A stretch of DNA of 64,000 nt from Thermoleophilia bacterium (GTDB taxonomy: Bacteria; Actinomycetota; Thermoleophilia; RBG-16-64-13). Made by a program: the position numbers and the translations under genes. The stretch lies in assembly GCA_027493445.1 (NCBI GenBank), contig JAOSKU010000001.1:4169845-4233844 (forward strand), written 5' to 3'. The notes beneath the pieces were generated by a model. That model searched no databases and was not told where the DNA came from. It saw only the letters and a program-made list of their open reading frames with translations. Each line of letters starts with the position of its first letter. The stretch's first letter is position 1. Below are positions 35,360 to 44,214 of this stretch, one piece after another.

Positions 35360-35934
35360 GCGCCGTCGCTGCGGGGCCGTCTGAGGTCGGCAGCCGGTCG
35401 CAGAGCCTGGGAGGTGGGGCGTGAGAGCTGATGGACACAGAGCCCGGTGGTACTTGGACCGGAGCTGCCCGGCTGCTCCAAGCCGGCAGCGGCCCAGTAC
35501 ACCATTGCCAACACCACGGCTTCACCTGTGTCGTACGTTGTCAGCAGCGGCAGCGCCATGACGGGCACGAAGGCGGCGAGGGCCGCGAAACCCCACTGGG
35601 CCGGGTAGCGCTGCATGGCCGGCATCCCCAGGATTACGAAAAGGATGGCGAAGAAGTCGGCCGCATCGGACTGAACGAGGAGAAGCCCGATGAGCGAGCA
35701 CTGGAGGACGAGGTAGAGCGCGAACGAGCCCCTCCAGCGCTTGGTCAGTGGCTCTTCGACCACGAACAAGCCCGGGAACGCCAGAAGCAGGAGCAGACTG
35801 CGGGCCTGGGCGGCGCCGTCGAGCAGGAGCACGGAGCGGAGCACCGTCGCGGCGAATAGGAATCCGACGGTCAGGTAGTAGACCCACCGGTGGAGTCCCA
35901 ATCGGCCGCCGTGCCTGGGGTCCCTTCGCTCCAT
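35293..35934 (-). CDS. Multi-helix membrane protein resembling a sensor-kinase N-terminal domain, truncated
   Basis: 213 residues. Five or six TM helices occupy residues 17-150 (WVYYLTVGFLFAATVLRSVL, RSLLLLLAFPGLFVVEEPL, DFFAILFVILGMPAMQRYP, GFAALAAFVPVMALPLL, AVVLAMVYWAAAG). This pattern matches the membrane domain of some actinobacterial histidine kinases. The expected HAMP/HisKA or HATPase part is absent; from about 35450 leftwards the sequence is low-complexity and overlaps the NTF2-like gene antisense. Likely a truncated kinase or a frameshifted gene. Confidence 0.5.
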   Translation of the reverse strand: MERRDPRHGGRLGLHRWVYYLTVGFLFAATVLRSVLLLDGAAQARSLLLLLAFPGLFVVEEPLTKRWRGSFALYLVLQCSLIGLLLVQSDAADFFAILFVILGMPAMQRYPAQWGFAALAAFVPVMALPLLTTYDTGEAVVLAMVYWAAAGLEQPGSSGPSTTGLCVHQLSRPTSQALRPAADLRRPRSDGAYNDVKVLLMIFQSPSVSNSVK

Positions 35935-36119
35935 GGCCCTATTCTATTGCGGAAGCGGGCGATGGAGGACCGTGCGCTCGGAGCGCCAATATGCTGAGCG
36001 CCCGGGCGGTGCTCGTGAAGACCATGCCGTGCCGCATTCGCGCCGGCGGCTCGTGGTGCCAGCTGGTTTCCGAGTCCTCGGATCAGGGTACGAGCCCGCG
36101 CAACCAAAGGAGGTATGCC

Positions 36120-36587
36120 GTGCAGGGTCAGGAGAAGATCATCGAAGAGCTCAACACGCGCTTGGCCGAGGAGCTCACCGCCGTCAACCAGTACATGGTC
36201 CACGCCGAGATGTGCGAGAACTGGCACTATGGTGGCTTGGCAGACCCGGTGAGGAAAAGGGCTATGGTGGAGATGAAGCACGCTGAGAAACTCATCGAGC
36301 GCATTCTCTTCTTGGAAGGCCGCCCGGTGGTTAGCATCCTGAACCAGATCAACATCGGAGCCTACGTGCCCGATATGCACCGGAACGATCTGGCCGCAGA
36401 GTACGAGGCCGTCAAGGGTTACAACGAGAGTATCAGGGTGGCTGGGGACCTCAAAGACGATGGCACTCGCAGCCTGCTTGAGTCTATCCTCAAGGACGAA
36501 GAAGGCCACGTCGATTGGCTGGAAGCTCAACTCGAGCAGATTGAGCAGACGGGGCGCGAAAACTATCTCTCCGAGCAAATCGAGTGA
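36120..36587 (+). CDS. bfr: Bacterioferritin
   Basis: 155 residues starting at GTG 36120, fixed by a perfect AAAGGAGGT seven bases upstream. Four-helix ferritin with the di-iron ligands visible: EELTAVNQY, EMKHAEKLIERILFLEG, EYEAVKGYNE and ILKDEEGHVDWLE. Length and the ILFLEGRP signature are those of bacterioferritin. The methionine in KRAMVEMKH is near the position of the haem-ligating Met. It stores and detoxifies iron, consistent with the iron-uptake operon 3 kb away. Confidence 0.92.
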   Translation: MQGQEKIIEELNTRLAEELTAVNQYMVHAEMCENWHYGGLADPVRKRAMVEMKHAEKLIERILFLEGRPVVSILNQINIGAYVPDMHRNDLAAEYEAVKGYNESIRVAGDLKDDGTRSLLESILKDEEGHVDWLEAQLEQIEQTGRENYLSEQIE

Positions 36588-36821
36588 GATCTGGTCAGGG
36601 GCCAGTGAGCCCCGGCGAGGGTCACCCGACTCCCACTCCAGCCTGACATCGGTTCACCCTCGGGTCCACGCGTGCGTGGCCGATCTGGCGTTGGGCGTCG
36701 GCGTATCCTCCGCCGCGCAGCCAGACCTGCATGGAGCTGATCGCAGCCGAGTCGGCGTTCCGTCAGATAGCGAGCTGCACAGGAGAAGTCGTGGCCGATC
36801 CAGGCGCGAGGGTCTCGGTCA

Positions 36822-37020
36822 TTTCGCCGTCGGGAAAAGCAGCAGTCCCTCCCGCTTGCCGCGCGCCCGGAAGACCAATCCGTCGCTGGTGGTGACGTAG
36901 AGACTGCGAAGATCGGTGTCGCCGAAGGTGCAGTTGGTCGGCCGCCTGACCGGCAAAGGATGAGTCCATTCCGCGCATATCAGAGTGGTCAGTCGCCGAG
37001 TCCACGTGTCTGCCCACGTC
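36822..37020 (-). pseudogene. SMP-30/gluconolactonase C-terminal fragment
   Basis: A minus-strand frame ends [20 protein letters not shown] and [18 protein letters not shown], the last blade of SMP-30/gluconolactonase-like propellers. The upstream part of the gene is missing: about 60 bases further on the DNA is replaced by repeat and ABC-transporter fragments. A clear gene remnant. Confidence 0.6.
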
Positions 37021-37084
37021 ACTTCCAAGAACGATCTCCTCCCACGAGGCTTGGGGGGTTGACAGGCATATTCCATATCAGGAC

Positions 37085-37134
37085 GCAGAGAGGGCTCGTA
37101 GCAGCGGTATGGGCGCGACTGAGGACACCGCATG
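37085..37134 (-). repeat. Partial copy of the 161-bp palindromic element
   Basis: The core GACGCAG..AG.GCTCGTAGCAGCG followed by GGGCGCGACTGAGGAC matches the central hairpin of the complete copies at 39921-40081 and 41366-41526. Both termini are missing. Confidence 0.6.
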
Positions 37135-37330
37135 GCCTCGTCCAGGTTGCCGCCGGGCTCGTCGGCCAGGATGAGGGCGGGGTAGTTGATAAGGGCGCGG
37201 GCTATGCATACTCGCTGCTGCTCCCCGCCGGACAGCTACCGTGGAAGATGGTGCAGGGGGTGCCTCATGCCCACCCGCTCCAGGGCCAGGCGCGCTTCAT
37301 CGGCAGACTGTGGTAGTACTGGGCCAGCAT
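37131..37330 (-). pseudogene. Duplicated internal fragment of the MacB-like ABC ATPase gene
   Basis: This segment is a near-copy of about 39385-39590 (the Walker B/signature region: [11 protein letters not shown] and MLAQYYHSLP can still be read) with a 7-base deletion where the original has ATGCCGACGCC-type codons. It has no start and no Walker A. Together with the flanking fragments it marks recombination between repeat copies. Confidence 0.75.
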
Positions 37331-37331
37331 C

Positions 37332-37856
37332 CAGTTCTCGGTCATGAAGACGGGCGAGGTCACCTCCGCCCTGCACAATCTAACCGTGGGCGAGAAGGTG
37401 GGTGTCCGGGCTCCCATGGGCTGCGGCTTTCCCGTCGAGGCCTGGAAGGGCAAGAAGGAGTGGGAAGCCCGCAAGGACATACACGCGGTCATCACCGTGG
37501 ACCGCGAGTTCCCCGGCTGGGAGAAGCGGGTGGGCTTTGTCCCCGCCGTGCTCGAGGAGATGGCTCCCAAGCCGGCCAACACCATCGCCATCACCTGCGG
37601 CCCGCCCATCATGATCAAGTTCGTCCTGCAGAGCCTGCAGAAGCTGCAGCTCGAGGACGAGCAGATCTACACCACCCTTGAGAAGCGGGTGAAGTGCGGT
37701 ATCGGCATCTGCGGCCGCTGCAACATGGGCCCCAAGTATGTCTGCGTGGACGGCCCGGTCTTCTCCATGGCCGAGCTGCGGGAGCCGCCGGACGAGCTGT
37801 ATCCTGGCCGCGCTGGTCGCGTTACACCCCGATCGAATCGAGAGGGATCGGTTTAG
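37332..37856 (+). pseudogene. Ferredoxin-NADP reductase-like (sulfhydrogenase gamma/HydG-type) subunit with internal deletion
   Basis: In-frame pieces of an FAD/NAD(P)/2Fe-2S reductase subunit: QFSVMKTGEVTSALHNL, GEKVGVRAPMGCGFPVEAW, then directly KEWEARKDIHAVITVDREFP, AITCGPPIMIKFVLQSLQKL and CGIGICGRCNMGPKYVC with the 2Fe-2S cysteines. The central block with the GGGIG nucleotide-binding loop is deleted between EAWKGK and KEWEA, and the N-terminal FAD domain is missing. It therefore cannot function. Confidence 0.75.
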
Positions 37857-38036
37857 GGTTTAAGATGAGGGCGGTTGTGGTCCGCTCAGCGAGATAATAA
37901 TCTCGTAGCGATACATGCGTACTTGCGGTGATCGCCTTTGACCCGTCGAACCTCGTGCTTGAACAACCGGTCTAGCTCGTGCATCAGACGTAAACAGAGT
38001 GAGCGAGGCACCCGGCTGACGAGCCAATTCCCCTAA

Positions 38037-38197
38037 CAGGCTGCTGAAAGACGAAACATCGGGCACCGGACAGCACTGGGCGGCGCCATGCGTCGTCCTC
38101 GGTCGCGCCCGTAGCTCTGCTACGAGCGCTCCCTACGTCCTTGCCTTGCGCGTATCCAGCGCACCCCGGCGGCGAAGCGTCGTTCTTCAGCAGCCTC
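38037..38197 (+). repeat. 161-bp palindromic element, copy A
   Basis: It begins CAGGCTGCTGAAAGACGA and ends TTCTTCAGCAGCCT, forming terminal inverted repeats, with the central GTAGC/GCTAC hairpin. It is oriented opposite to the three operon copies. Its right end abuts the stop codon of the HEPN gene. Confidence 0.85.
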
Positions 38198-38611
38198 CTA
38201 AGGCCTGACCTCTTCCGGCAACCGGGCAGCGATCTCCGTCACTAGTCCCCGGGCCAGCGCGAGCGCCTCACGCGCTTCAGGTTCCGGCGGTTCGAAAAGC
38301 TATCCGGGATAGCGGAACTTCCACGCGTACTCGGTCATTGGTGCCGCCTTCTTGGCAACCCCGTCTAGACCAGGGTCGATGGTGGCGCAGGCGGCTCCCA
38401 AAACCCCCAGATCATGGGTCTTGCGGAACGGTCTATCGTGCCACGCTAGGAACGCCTTCATTGCCTTTTCCGCCGCTTGCTGGCAGTGAAATACAACGTC
38501 ACCCAGGACCGGGGATTCGGCTGTCAGTTCGTTAGAAGCTGCTCTCAGGTCGGCCGCCGCCCTCGCCAGCCAAGCCCGGGTGTCTTCTGCTCTGACCGGA
38601 TCAGGCTGCAT
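38198..38611 (-). pseudogene. HEPN-domain toxin with an in-frame amber stop
   Basis: The ATG at 38611 overlaps the end of the MNT gene (ATGCAGCCTGA). The HEPN fold is clear: AWLARAAADLRAASNEL, CQQAAEKAMKAFLAWHDRPF and RKTHDL, giving the Rx4-6H ribonuclease signature. TAG at 38300-38302 interrupts the frame after FRYPG. The same frame then continues LFEPPEPEAREALALARGLV to a natural stop at 38198-38200. A single base change has truncated the last 33 codons. Partner of the MNT antitoxin. Confidence 0.72.
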
Positions 38612-38940
38612 GCAGTAGGTGGCCTTCGCGCACCACGGTGGCCGGCAGAGAAGCCCGAAGGTGCAGGCGCCGGTCGAAGTCGGTACGCGCGACCAACCAC
38701 TACGTCAACCGAAGCTCCCAGTCCCCAGAGGGCCTCGTACCCCCTTCCAGCCCTGCGCAGCTCTTCCGGCGCAGAATCGGAGACGACCACCAGTAGGTCG
38801 TAGTCGCTGTCGTCATCGCGATCCCCCCGAGCCGAGGAGCCGAACAGGTAGACAAAGTTGGGGGCATAGACCTCGACCAACCGGCGAACGGCCTCGGCCA
38901 GTATGGGATCCTGTATACCGCCTCTAATCGAACGCGCCAC
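38601..38940 (-). pseudogene. MNT-type nucleotidyltransferase antitoxin, one frameshift
   Basis: First gene of an MNT/HEPN pair. The catalytic motif GSSARGDRDDDSDYDLLVVV (GSx10DxD) is intact. After VDVVVGRA the frame is lost; the adjacent frame supplies the expected end TDFDRRLHLRASLPATVVRE and HLLHAA, stopping at 38601. MNT proteins AMPylate the HEPN toxin to neutralise it. Both genes are damaged, so the module looks inactive unless the lesions are sequencing errors. Confidence 0.72.
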
Positions 38941-39204
38941 TTGCGCCTCTCACGCTCGCCGTCTCGAGCCTTCGCTCCAAGTGTCCTTCCGGCGAACGGC
39001 TCTGTTCATGCAGGCCAACACTAAGACCAACTCTACAACAATACCAGCCGAGAGGCACTCGCAGTCTCGAGGGCGGTGACGCTGCAGCGTTCGGAGGTGA
39101 GCCGGATGGAAACGGCCGACATCGGTAACGCACGACCCAGCCGAGCCATTCAAGCTCTTGCTGGGTCCGAAGCGGTTGTGTACGTCAAGTTATACAAAAA
39201 CCCC

Positions 39205-40113
39205 TCATTGCCTTGCGCTTCTTCTGCTGGACGCCGAATTCGGGATAGCCGCCACCCTTCCGTGCTCCAGGCGGACGCAGCGCTCGGCCAGCGCCCCTAT
39301 CTCGGGATCGTGGGTCACCACCACCAAGGTGTGGCCGTCCTTATGCAGATCCTGAAGGATATCCACCACCAGCTTCTCGTTGACCTCGTCCAGGTTGCCG
39401 GTGGGCTCGTCGGCCAGGATGAGGGCCGGGTAGTTGATAAGGGCGCGGGCTATGCATACCCGTTGCTGCTCCCCGCCGGACAGCTGTCGCGGAAGATGGT
39501 CCAGGCGGTGCCTCATGCCCACCCGCTCCAGGGCCAGGCGCGCCTCATCGGCGTCGGGCAGACTGTGGTAGTACTGGGCCAGCATCACGTTCTCCAGCGA
39601 GGTGAGGTGGGGAACGAGGTGAAACTGCTGGAAGATCAAGCCAATCTTCTCCCGGCGCAGGCGGGTGAGCTCCTTGCGAGAGAGGATGGAGGTCTCGACG
39701 CCATCGATGATGACCCTGCCCTCGGTGGCCGTGTCCATGCAGCCGATGATGTTCAGCAAGGTGGTCTTGCCTGAGCCGGAGGCTCCCATGATGGAGAGGA
39801 ACTCTCCCTGGGCAACGGCCAGGCTCACCTCCGCCAGCGCAGAGACGGGCCCGTAGCATCGGGAGACTGATTCGAGTCGGACCAAGGACGCGCCCCCGCT
39901 CGGCAGTGGGTCGCTCTTGACAGGCTGCTGAGAAACGACGCTTCGCCGCTGGGGTGCGCTGGGTACGCGCAAGGCAAGGACGCAGGGAGCGCTCGTAGCA
40001 GCGCTACGGGCGCGACTGAGGACGACGGATGGCGCCGCCCAGTGCGCTCCGGCGGCCAAGGCTTCGTTTTTCAGCAGCCTGTTCAGGCAGCCGCACGTAG
40101 TGTTGAGGCCCAT
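39205..40113 (-). CDS. MacB/LolD-like ABC transporter ATPase of the iron-uptake operon, with in-frame repeat insertion
   Basis: From ATG 40113, which follows AAGGAGGAGTAGAC at the permease stop, the frame is open through the whole 161-bp repeat (residues about 11-64) into a complete ATPase: Walker A GASGSGKTTLLNII, Q-loop IFQQFHLVPHLTSLENVM, signature [15 protein letters not shown], Walker B LILADEPTGNLDE and switch His VVVTHD. There is no other good start before the ATPase domain, except a weak TTG after the repeat. Without the repeat it would be about 248 residues, normal for the family. It powers the two FtsX-like permeases in the P19-linked iron system (compare Campylobacter Cj1663). Confidence 0.88.
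   Translation of the reverse strand: MGLNTTCGCLNRLLKNEALAAGAHWAAPSVVLSRARSAATSAPCVLALRVPSAPQRRSVVSQQPVKSDPLPSGGASLVRLESVSRCYGPVSALAEVSLAVAQGEFLSIMGASGSGKTTLLNIIGCMDTATEGRVIIDGVETSILSRKELTRLRREKIGLIFQQFHLVPHLTSLENVMLAQYYHSLPDADEARLALERVGMRHRLDHLPRQLSGGEQQRVCIARALINYPALILADEPTGNLDEVNEKLVVDILQDLHKDGHTLVVVTHDPEIGALAERCVRLEHGRVAAIPNSASSRRSARQ
39921..40081 (-). repeat. 161-bp palindromic element, copy B, inside the ATPase coding region
   Basis: Terminal inverted repeats CAGGCTGCTGAGAAACGA / TTCGTTTTTCAGCAGCCTG. The central hairpin is GCGCTCGTAGC-AGC-GCTACGGGCGC. In coding orientation it encodes RLLKNEALAAGAHWAA, then VLSRARSAATSAPCVLALRV and RRSVVSQQPV with no stop. Confidence 0.92.
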
Positions 40114-40115
40114 GT

Positions 40116-41546
40116 CTACTCCTCCTTGAGCGTCACAGCGGGGTCAATCCTGGCCGCCAGTCTGATGGGGGCCAGGACGGCGAGCCCGGCCATCACCAGC
40201 GACACCAAAATGGTCACTGGGACGATGGCCGGCCTCGGGGAAATACTCGAGTCGAATACGCTCCATCCGATCCACCGGGCGAGAAAGAAGCCGGCCGCTA
40301 TCCCCAGCAAGGACCCCATCAGACCGATGAGCCCCGCCTCTCCCAGAAGCTCCGCCAGCAGGTGCCGGTTTTCCGCGCCCAGCGCCTTCTTCAGACCAAG
40401 CTCCTTGCGACGCTCGAGAGCCATGTTGAGCATAGTGATGATCACCCCAAGTGCCGAGGTAACCAGCACTATGCCCACCACCAGGTAGAAGAGCAGGCTC
40501 AGCCTCATGAGAACGCGGCCTTCCGACTGCGACACCCGGGTGACCGGCCGGGTGACCAGCTGCGGAAGGCGATTCTGAATACGGGCGGCCATCTCCTCAA
40601 GCTGGGGTTCCTGGCCTAGGATGCTGAGATGTACGCTGCTGACCTGGTCGGGACGCCCTAGCAGAGTCTGGGCCTGAGACAGATCAAGGAACACCCGCTC
40701 ATCCTCCGCGCCCCCGGTGCTGAGCACTCCGCTTACCTGGAGCTCCAACGGGGTCCCCCGGTCGGCCGGAGGCGGCGTTTCTCCCCCCGCCGTCGAGGCA
40801 TCTTGGTCAACGACCGCTGAGGAGGAGGGCGACAGAGTGAGGCTGTTGCCGGGGGAGAGGGCCAGCCGGCGGGCCACCAGGGTTCCCACCAGCACTTCTC
40901 CCGGCGCAGCCGGCACCCGCCCGGCGATCTTCCAGTAGGGGTTCACCTTGAGAGCCTCAGCAAAGATTGTGCCGGTCACGGGGGTTCGGGCCTGCCGGGA
41001 ACCATCGGAGACGTCGACCAAGCCGTGCAGGTAGGGGACGGCCCCCTGCAGGCTGCCGGGCGGGGCCAAGGAGCGCAGCACCTGGAGCTGCTGGCCGGAA
41101 ATGGCGGCTGGGGAGGACCCGCTTTCGGCCGGCACCACGATCAGGTTGGCCCCGTAGCTGCGCAGCTCCCGGGTCATTTGAGCCCTCAGATCGAGGTAGA
41201 TGGCGGAGAGGGCGGCGACCGTAGCGGCCCCCACGGTTACCGCCGCCAGAGCAATGAAAAGCCGCGAGCGGCGCCGGCGGACGGATCCCAGGGTCAGTTT
41301 GAACAGCATGCGGCGCCGCGCGCTCCTGTGCGGGGGGCGGGCGGGTGCCACGGGCGGCGGACCAACAGGCTGCTGAGAAATGACGCTTCGCCGTCGGAGT
41401 GCGCTGGGTACGCGCAAGGCAAGGACGCAGGGAGCGCTCGTAGCAGCGCTACGTGCGCGACTGAGGACGACGCATGGCGCCGCCCAGCGCGCTCCGACGG
41501 CCAAGGCTTTGTTTTTCAGCAGCCTGCAAATGCTCCTAGCGGCCAA
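40116..41546 (-). CDS. FtsX/MacB-like ABC permease (second permease) of the iron-uptake operon, with in-frame repeat near the N-terminus
   Basis: The transporter begins MLFKLTLGSVRRRRSRLFIA (ATG 41309) with TM1, a large extracytoplasmic MacB-like domain (about 200 residues, ANLIVVPAESG onward) and three C-terminal TM helices of the FtsX domain (VVGIVLVTSALGVIITMLNM, ELGLKKALGAENRHLLAELL, IVPVTILVSLVMAGLAVLAP). The frame extends upstream through repeat copy C to a TTG at 41546 with AAGGAGG six bases before it, while ATG 41309 has only a distant AGGAG. The true start is therefore uncertain, and I give the longer form. Counterpart of Campylobacter Cj1662. Confidence 0.85.
   Translation of the reverse strand: MAARSICRLLKNKALAVGARWAAPCVVLSRARSAATSAPCVLALRVPSALRRRSVISQQPVGPPPVAPARPPHRSARRRMLFKLTLGSVRRRRSRLFIALAAVTVGAATVAALSAIYLDLRAQMTRELRSYGANLIVVPAESGSSPAAISGQQLQVLRSLAPPGSLQGAVPYLHGLVDVSDGSRQARTPVTGTIFAEALKVNPYWKIAGRVPAAPGEVLVGTLVARRLALSPGNSLTLSPSSSAVVDQDASTAGGETPPPADRGTPLELQVSGVLSTGGAEDERVFLDLSQAQTLLGRPDQVSSVHLSILGQEPQLEEMAARIQNRLPQLVTRPVTRVSQSEGRVLMRLSLLFYLVVGIVLVTSALGVIITMLNMALERRKELGLKKALGAENRHLLAELLGEAGLIGLMGSLLGIAAGFFLARWIGWSVFDSSISPRPAIVPVTILVSLVMAGLAVLAPIRLAARIDPAVTLKEE
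41366..41526 (-). repeat. 161-bp palindromic element, copy C, in the 5' region of the permease gene
   Basis: Same length and ends as copy B with about ten substitutions. In the coding orientation it reads RLLKNKALAVGARWAAPCVV and onward in the same phase as copies B and D. Confidence 0.92.
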
Positions 41547-42822
41547 AGATCGCCTCCTTGGGGTGCAGCCGGATGATGGTCGCCATGGCCGACCCGCTGC
41601 TCAGCCAGACCATCGCCAGCGACAGAGCCAGGGTGAAGGGAAGCACGACCGGCTCGATCGAGATCACCGTGCCGAAGGCCCGGGAGCCAATCTCCCGGGC
41701 CAGCAAACTCCCCAGGGCAAAGCCGAGCAAGCCGCCCAGAGTAGAAAGTACGGCTCCCTCGGCCAGGAACTGGCGCAGGACGGCGGAGGACTCCGCTCCG
41801 ATGGCCTTGGCCAGTCCGATCTCCACCCGGCGCTCGAGGATCGAGACGCTCATGAGACTGGAGATGCTGAGGCCGGCGCTCAGCAAGGCGGCTAGTGTGA
41901 GCAGCCACATCAGGCGCTCCACCCGCTGGAGCACGGCACCCTCCGCTTCGGAGACCCGGCGGACCGGACGGGCCAGCGCGCCCGGGATGGCCTCCTCCAG
42001 CTGGTAAGCGACGGAGCTGACGTAGGATGTGCAGTACCAGAGCTCGAACTCCTTGGGCGTCAAGGAGTCTGGGTTATTCTCAGCCTTTCGTGCAAGCTCG
42101 TTTTCGGGCGTGGTCAGGGCACTGACCTCCAGGTGGCCGATCTTGCCCGGGACCGCCAGCCCTTGCTGGACTACCGGCAAGGGCAAGAAGATGCGCCCGT
42201 CGTCCTCGTCCCCGGTGCCGGCCACGCCAACCACTGGCAGGTCCACGCTCCCGCTCTCGAAGCCGAGGTTGACGGTGTCTCCTGGTTGCAGCGCGAGTCG
42301 TTCGGCCGCGTCCCTTCCAACTACCACCGCCCGCTCCCCGTCAGCGGGCCAGCGACCTTCCATGTCCCACCAGGGTCGGAGGGGCGCGAGACCGCTGCGT
42401 ACCGTCTCTCCGGTGGGGATCACCAGCTGATGCTCGAACCAGGTGCCCACGGCCTCCAGGCGCGCCTCTTTGCCCGAGCGGCTGGAGGCGGTTACCGCGG
42501 CGTTGAGAAAGGGGGCGAAGTCCAGGATGTTGTTGCGCCAGAATATGGTCTTGAGCTTGGGGACCTGGCTCTCGTCGATCAGCTCTGTCCGGTCGGCGAC
42601 AGTGGTTTCGGGGCCGGCCTCCTCCGCCAGAGGTTGTACGGCTGCGGTCACCATTATGTTGGCTCCGTAGCTCTTTAGCTCTCTGCTCATCTTGTCGCGG
42701 ATGTCCAGGGAGATGGTCATCATCGCCGCGGCGACTATCGCAGCCAGAGTGGCGGCCAGCACCACGAGGAGCTTCTTCTGCCGGGAGCGCATGATGGAAC
42801 TCAGGAGGAGGCGAAGAAACAC
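41536..42822 (-). CDS. FtsX/MacB-like ABC permease (first permease) of the iron-uptake operon
   Basis: 428 residues. N-terminal TM (KKLLVVLAATLAAIVAAAMM), a periplasmic-type domain starting SYGANIMVTAAVQPL, and the C-terminal FtsX domain with three helices (LLTLAALLSAGLSISSLMSV, RVEIGLAKAIGAESSAVLRQ, LPFTLALSLAMVWLSSG). Its stop overlaps the Shine-Dalgarno and TTG of the next permease gene. It pairs with the other permease to form the transporter. This gene lacks the repeat insertion. Confidence 0.88.
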   Translation of the reverse strand: MFLRLLLSSIMRSRQKKLLVVLAATLAAIVAAAMMTISLDIRDKMSRELKSYGANIMVTAAVQPLAEEAGPETTVADRTELIDESQVPKLKTIFWRNNILDFAPFLNAAVTASSRSGKEARLEAVGTWFEHQLVIPTGETVRSGLAPLRPWWDMEGRWPADGERAVVVGRDAAERLALQPGDTVNLGFESGSVDLPVVGVAGTGDEDDGRIFLPLPVVQQGLAVPGKIGHLEVSALTTPENELARKAENNPDSLTPKEFELWYCTSYVSSVAYQLEEAIPGALARPVRRVSEAEGAVLQRVERLMWLLTLAALLSAGLSISSLMSVSILERRVEIGLAKAIGAESSAVLRQFLAEGAVLSTLGGLLGFALGSLLAREIGSRAFGTVISIEPVVLPFTLALSLAMVWLSSGSAMATIIRLHPKEAIFGR

Positions 42823-42831
42823 GGCCGGCCC

Positions 42832-44160
42832 CTACCAGAACTTCCGGGTCTGGCTCTCGAGCTCGGCCGCGTCGATCCTGAGCCCTCCGTCGACCGAGGC
42901 CACATCGAGGGGGATGGGATTACACCCTCCCGGAAAGCCTACGGTCGGCACATTGATGCGGACACCGCACGCCCGGCATATCAGGTCCTCGTCTTGCTGG
43001 GAGTAACCGGTGGGCCCGCAGATGGCACAGGCATCCAGAGCGACGCCAAAGACACCCGATCCCTTGTTGAGGGCCAGAAAGCGGACTTCGGTCCCGTCGC
43101 CCGCCTGGTAAGAGAACCGGACGAGCTCGCCCGGCGGGAGCTCGTCCGTGCTGATGGTTACCACTCCGTCCTGGGCGCTGACCGGTTTGCCGGGCGAGAG
43201 GACGACTGCCCCGGCGCTCCCTTGGAGGAGCTCATGGCCGGCGACCAAGGTCAGCATGAGGACCGCTCCTCCGGCGGCGGCTAGGATCAACCGGCGATAG
43301 CGCCGGCCATAGGCGCGAACAAGACGGGCTTCGGCCGGGTTGCGGAACGGCTGCAGCTCAGCGCTCGCACCCGCCCCGCGCTGGCCCCCGCGCATGCGGA
43401 ACCCGATGACCAGGAGCCAGCCCGCAGGAAGCAGATAGAAGAGCCAGGGGCGGGCGTTCAGGAGGGGAGCCGCCACCGCCAGCGTGTCCGGGGTCAGCGG
43501 TAGGTAGCCGTTGGCCAGGCCGATCTGTAGGAGCATCAGCAGCTGCTGGGCCAGAAGCACGGCCAGAAGGAGGAGCACGCCCGCGCCGGCCGTCGGGTGG
43601 CCCGCGCCGGGGTCCCCTGCCATGCGGCCCGCGCCGGGGTCCTGGTCCATCTCATGGGCTTGGCCGGTGCCCCCGGCCAGTTCGGCCTCGACGGTGCGGG
43701 CCCGGGTGAGCATGACGGCGAGGAGCAGAGCTGTGAGCACCGCCGCCAGTATGCCGGCTAGGGCGGACCACGGTGGTCCCTGGAGGGGGTCGGCCTGTGT
43801 CCAGGTGCGAAGGGTGCGCAGGAGCAGGTCCGTGCCCCAGGGGAGAATCGCCAGACACAGGCCGGCGGGGATGGCCCAGGCGGCCCGCCCGGAGCCTCTC
43901 CGCCGCCGGGCGGCATACCAGAGGCCACCAAGAACCAGCAGGCCGAGCGTGGCGAGCAGCGCGGCGGCGCCGTCGACCGACTCCCGCGGGGCCGCCCGGG
44001 TCTCGACCAGAAAGGCGAGCAACCCGGAGGCGGCGAACCCGGCGGCCGTCCCCGCAACTAGGGCGCGAGTGGAGAGCGCAGGGAAGAGGTAGGCGGCGGC
44101 GGCCGCGAGCGTAGCTACGGCCGCCGCCGGGCGCAACTCCAGGACCAGGGTCTCCAGCAC
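42832..44160 (-). CDS. DUF2318 Fe-S-containing membrane protein of the P19 iron system
   Basis: 442 residues. Seven or eight TM helices in the first 300 residues are followed by an extracytoplasmic DUF2318 domain with a conserved cysteine set: DACAICGPTGYSQ, LICRACGVRINVP and FPGGCNPIPL. Proteins of this type sit between P19 and the FtsX-like permeases (Campylobacter Cj1660) and are thought to bind or reduce iron. The order P19, DUF2318, permease, permease, ATPase is exactly conserved here. Confidence 0.88.
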   Translation of the reverse strand: MLETLVLELRPAAAVATLAAAAAYLFPALSTRALVAGTAAGFAASGLLAFLVETRAAPRESVDGAAALLATLGLLVLGGLWYAARRRRGSGRAAWAIPAGLCLAILPWGTDLLLRTLRTWTQADPLQGPPWSALAGILAAVLTALLLAVMLTRARTVEAELAGGTGQAHEMDQDPGAGRMAGDPGAGHPTAGAGVLLLLAVLLAQQLLMLLQIGLANGYLPLTPDTLAVAAPLLNARPWLFYLLPAGWLLVIGFRMRGGQRGAGASAELQPFRNPAEARLVRAYGRRYRRLILAAAGGAVLMLTLVAGHELLQGSAGAVVLSPGKPVSAQDGVVTISTDELPPGELVRFSYQAGDGTEVRFLALNKGSGVFGVALDACAICGPTGYSQQDEDLICRACGVRINVPTVGFPGGCNPIPLDVASVDGGLRIDAAELESQTRKFW

Positions 44161-44214
44161 TCTTGGCCTAGCCCTCTCCGGCTTCTTCCTGCCCTAGGAT
44201 GCCCAGAACCTGCC

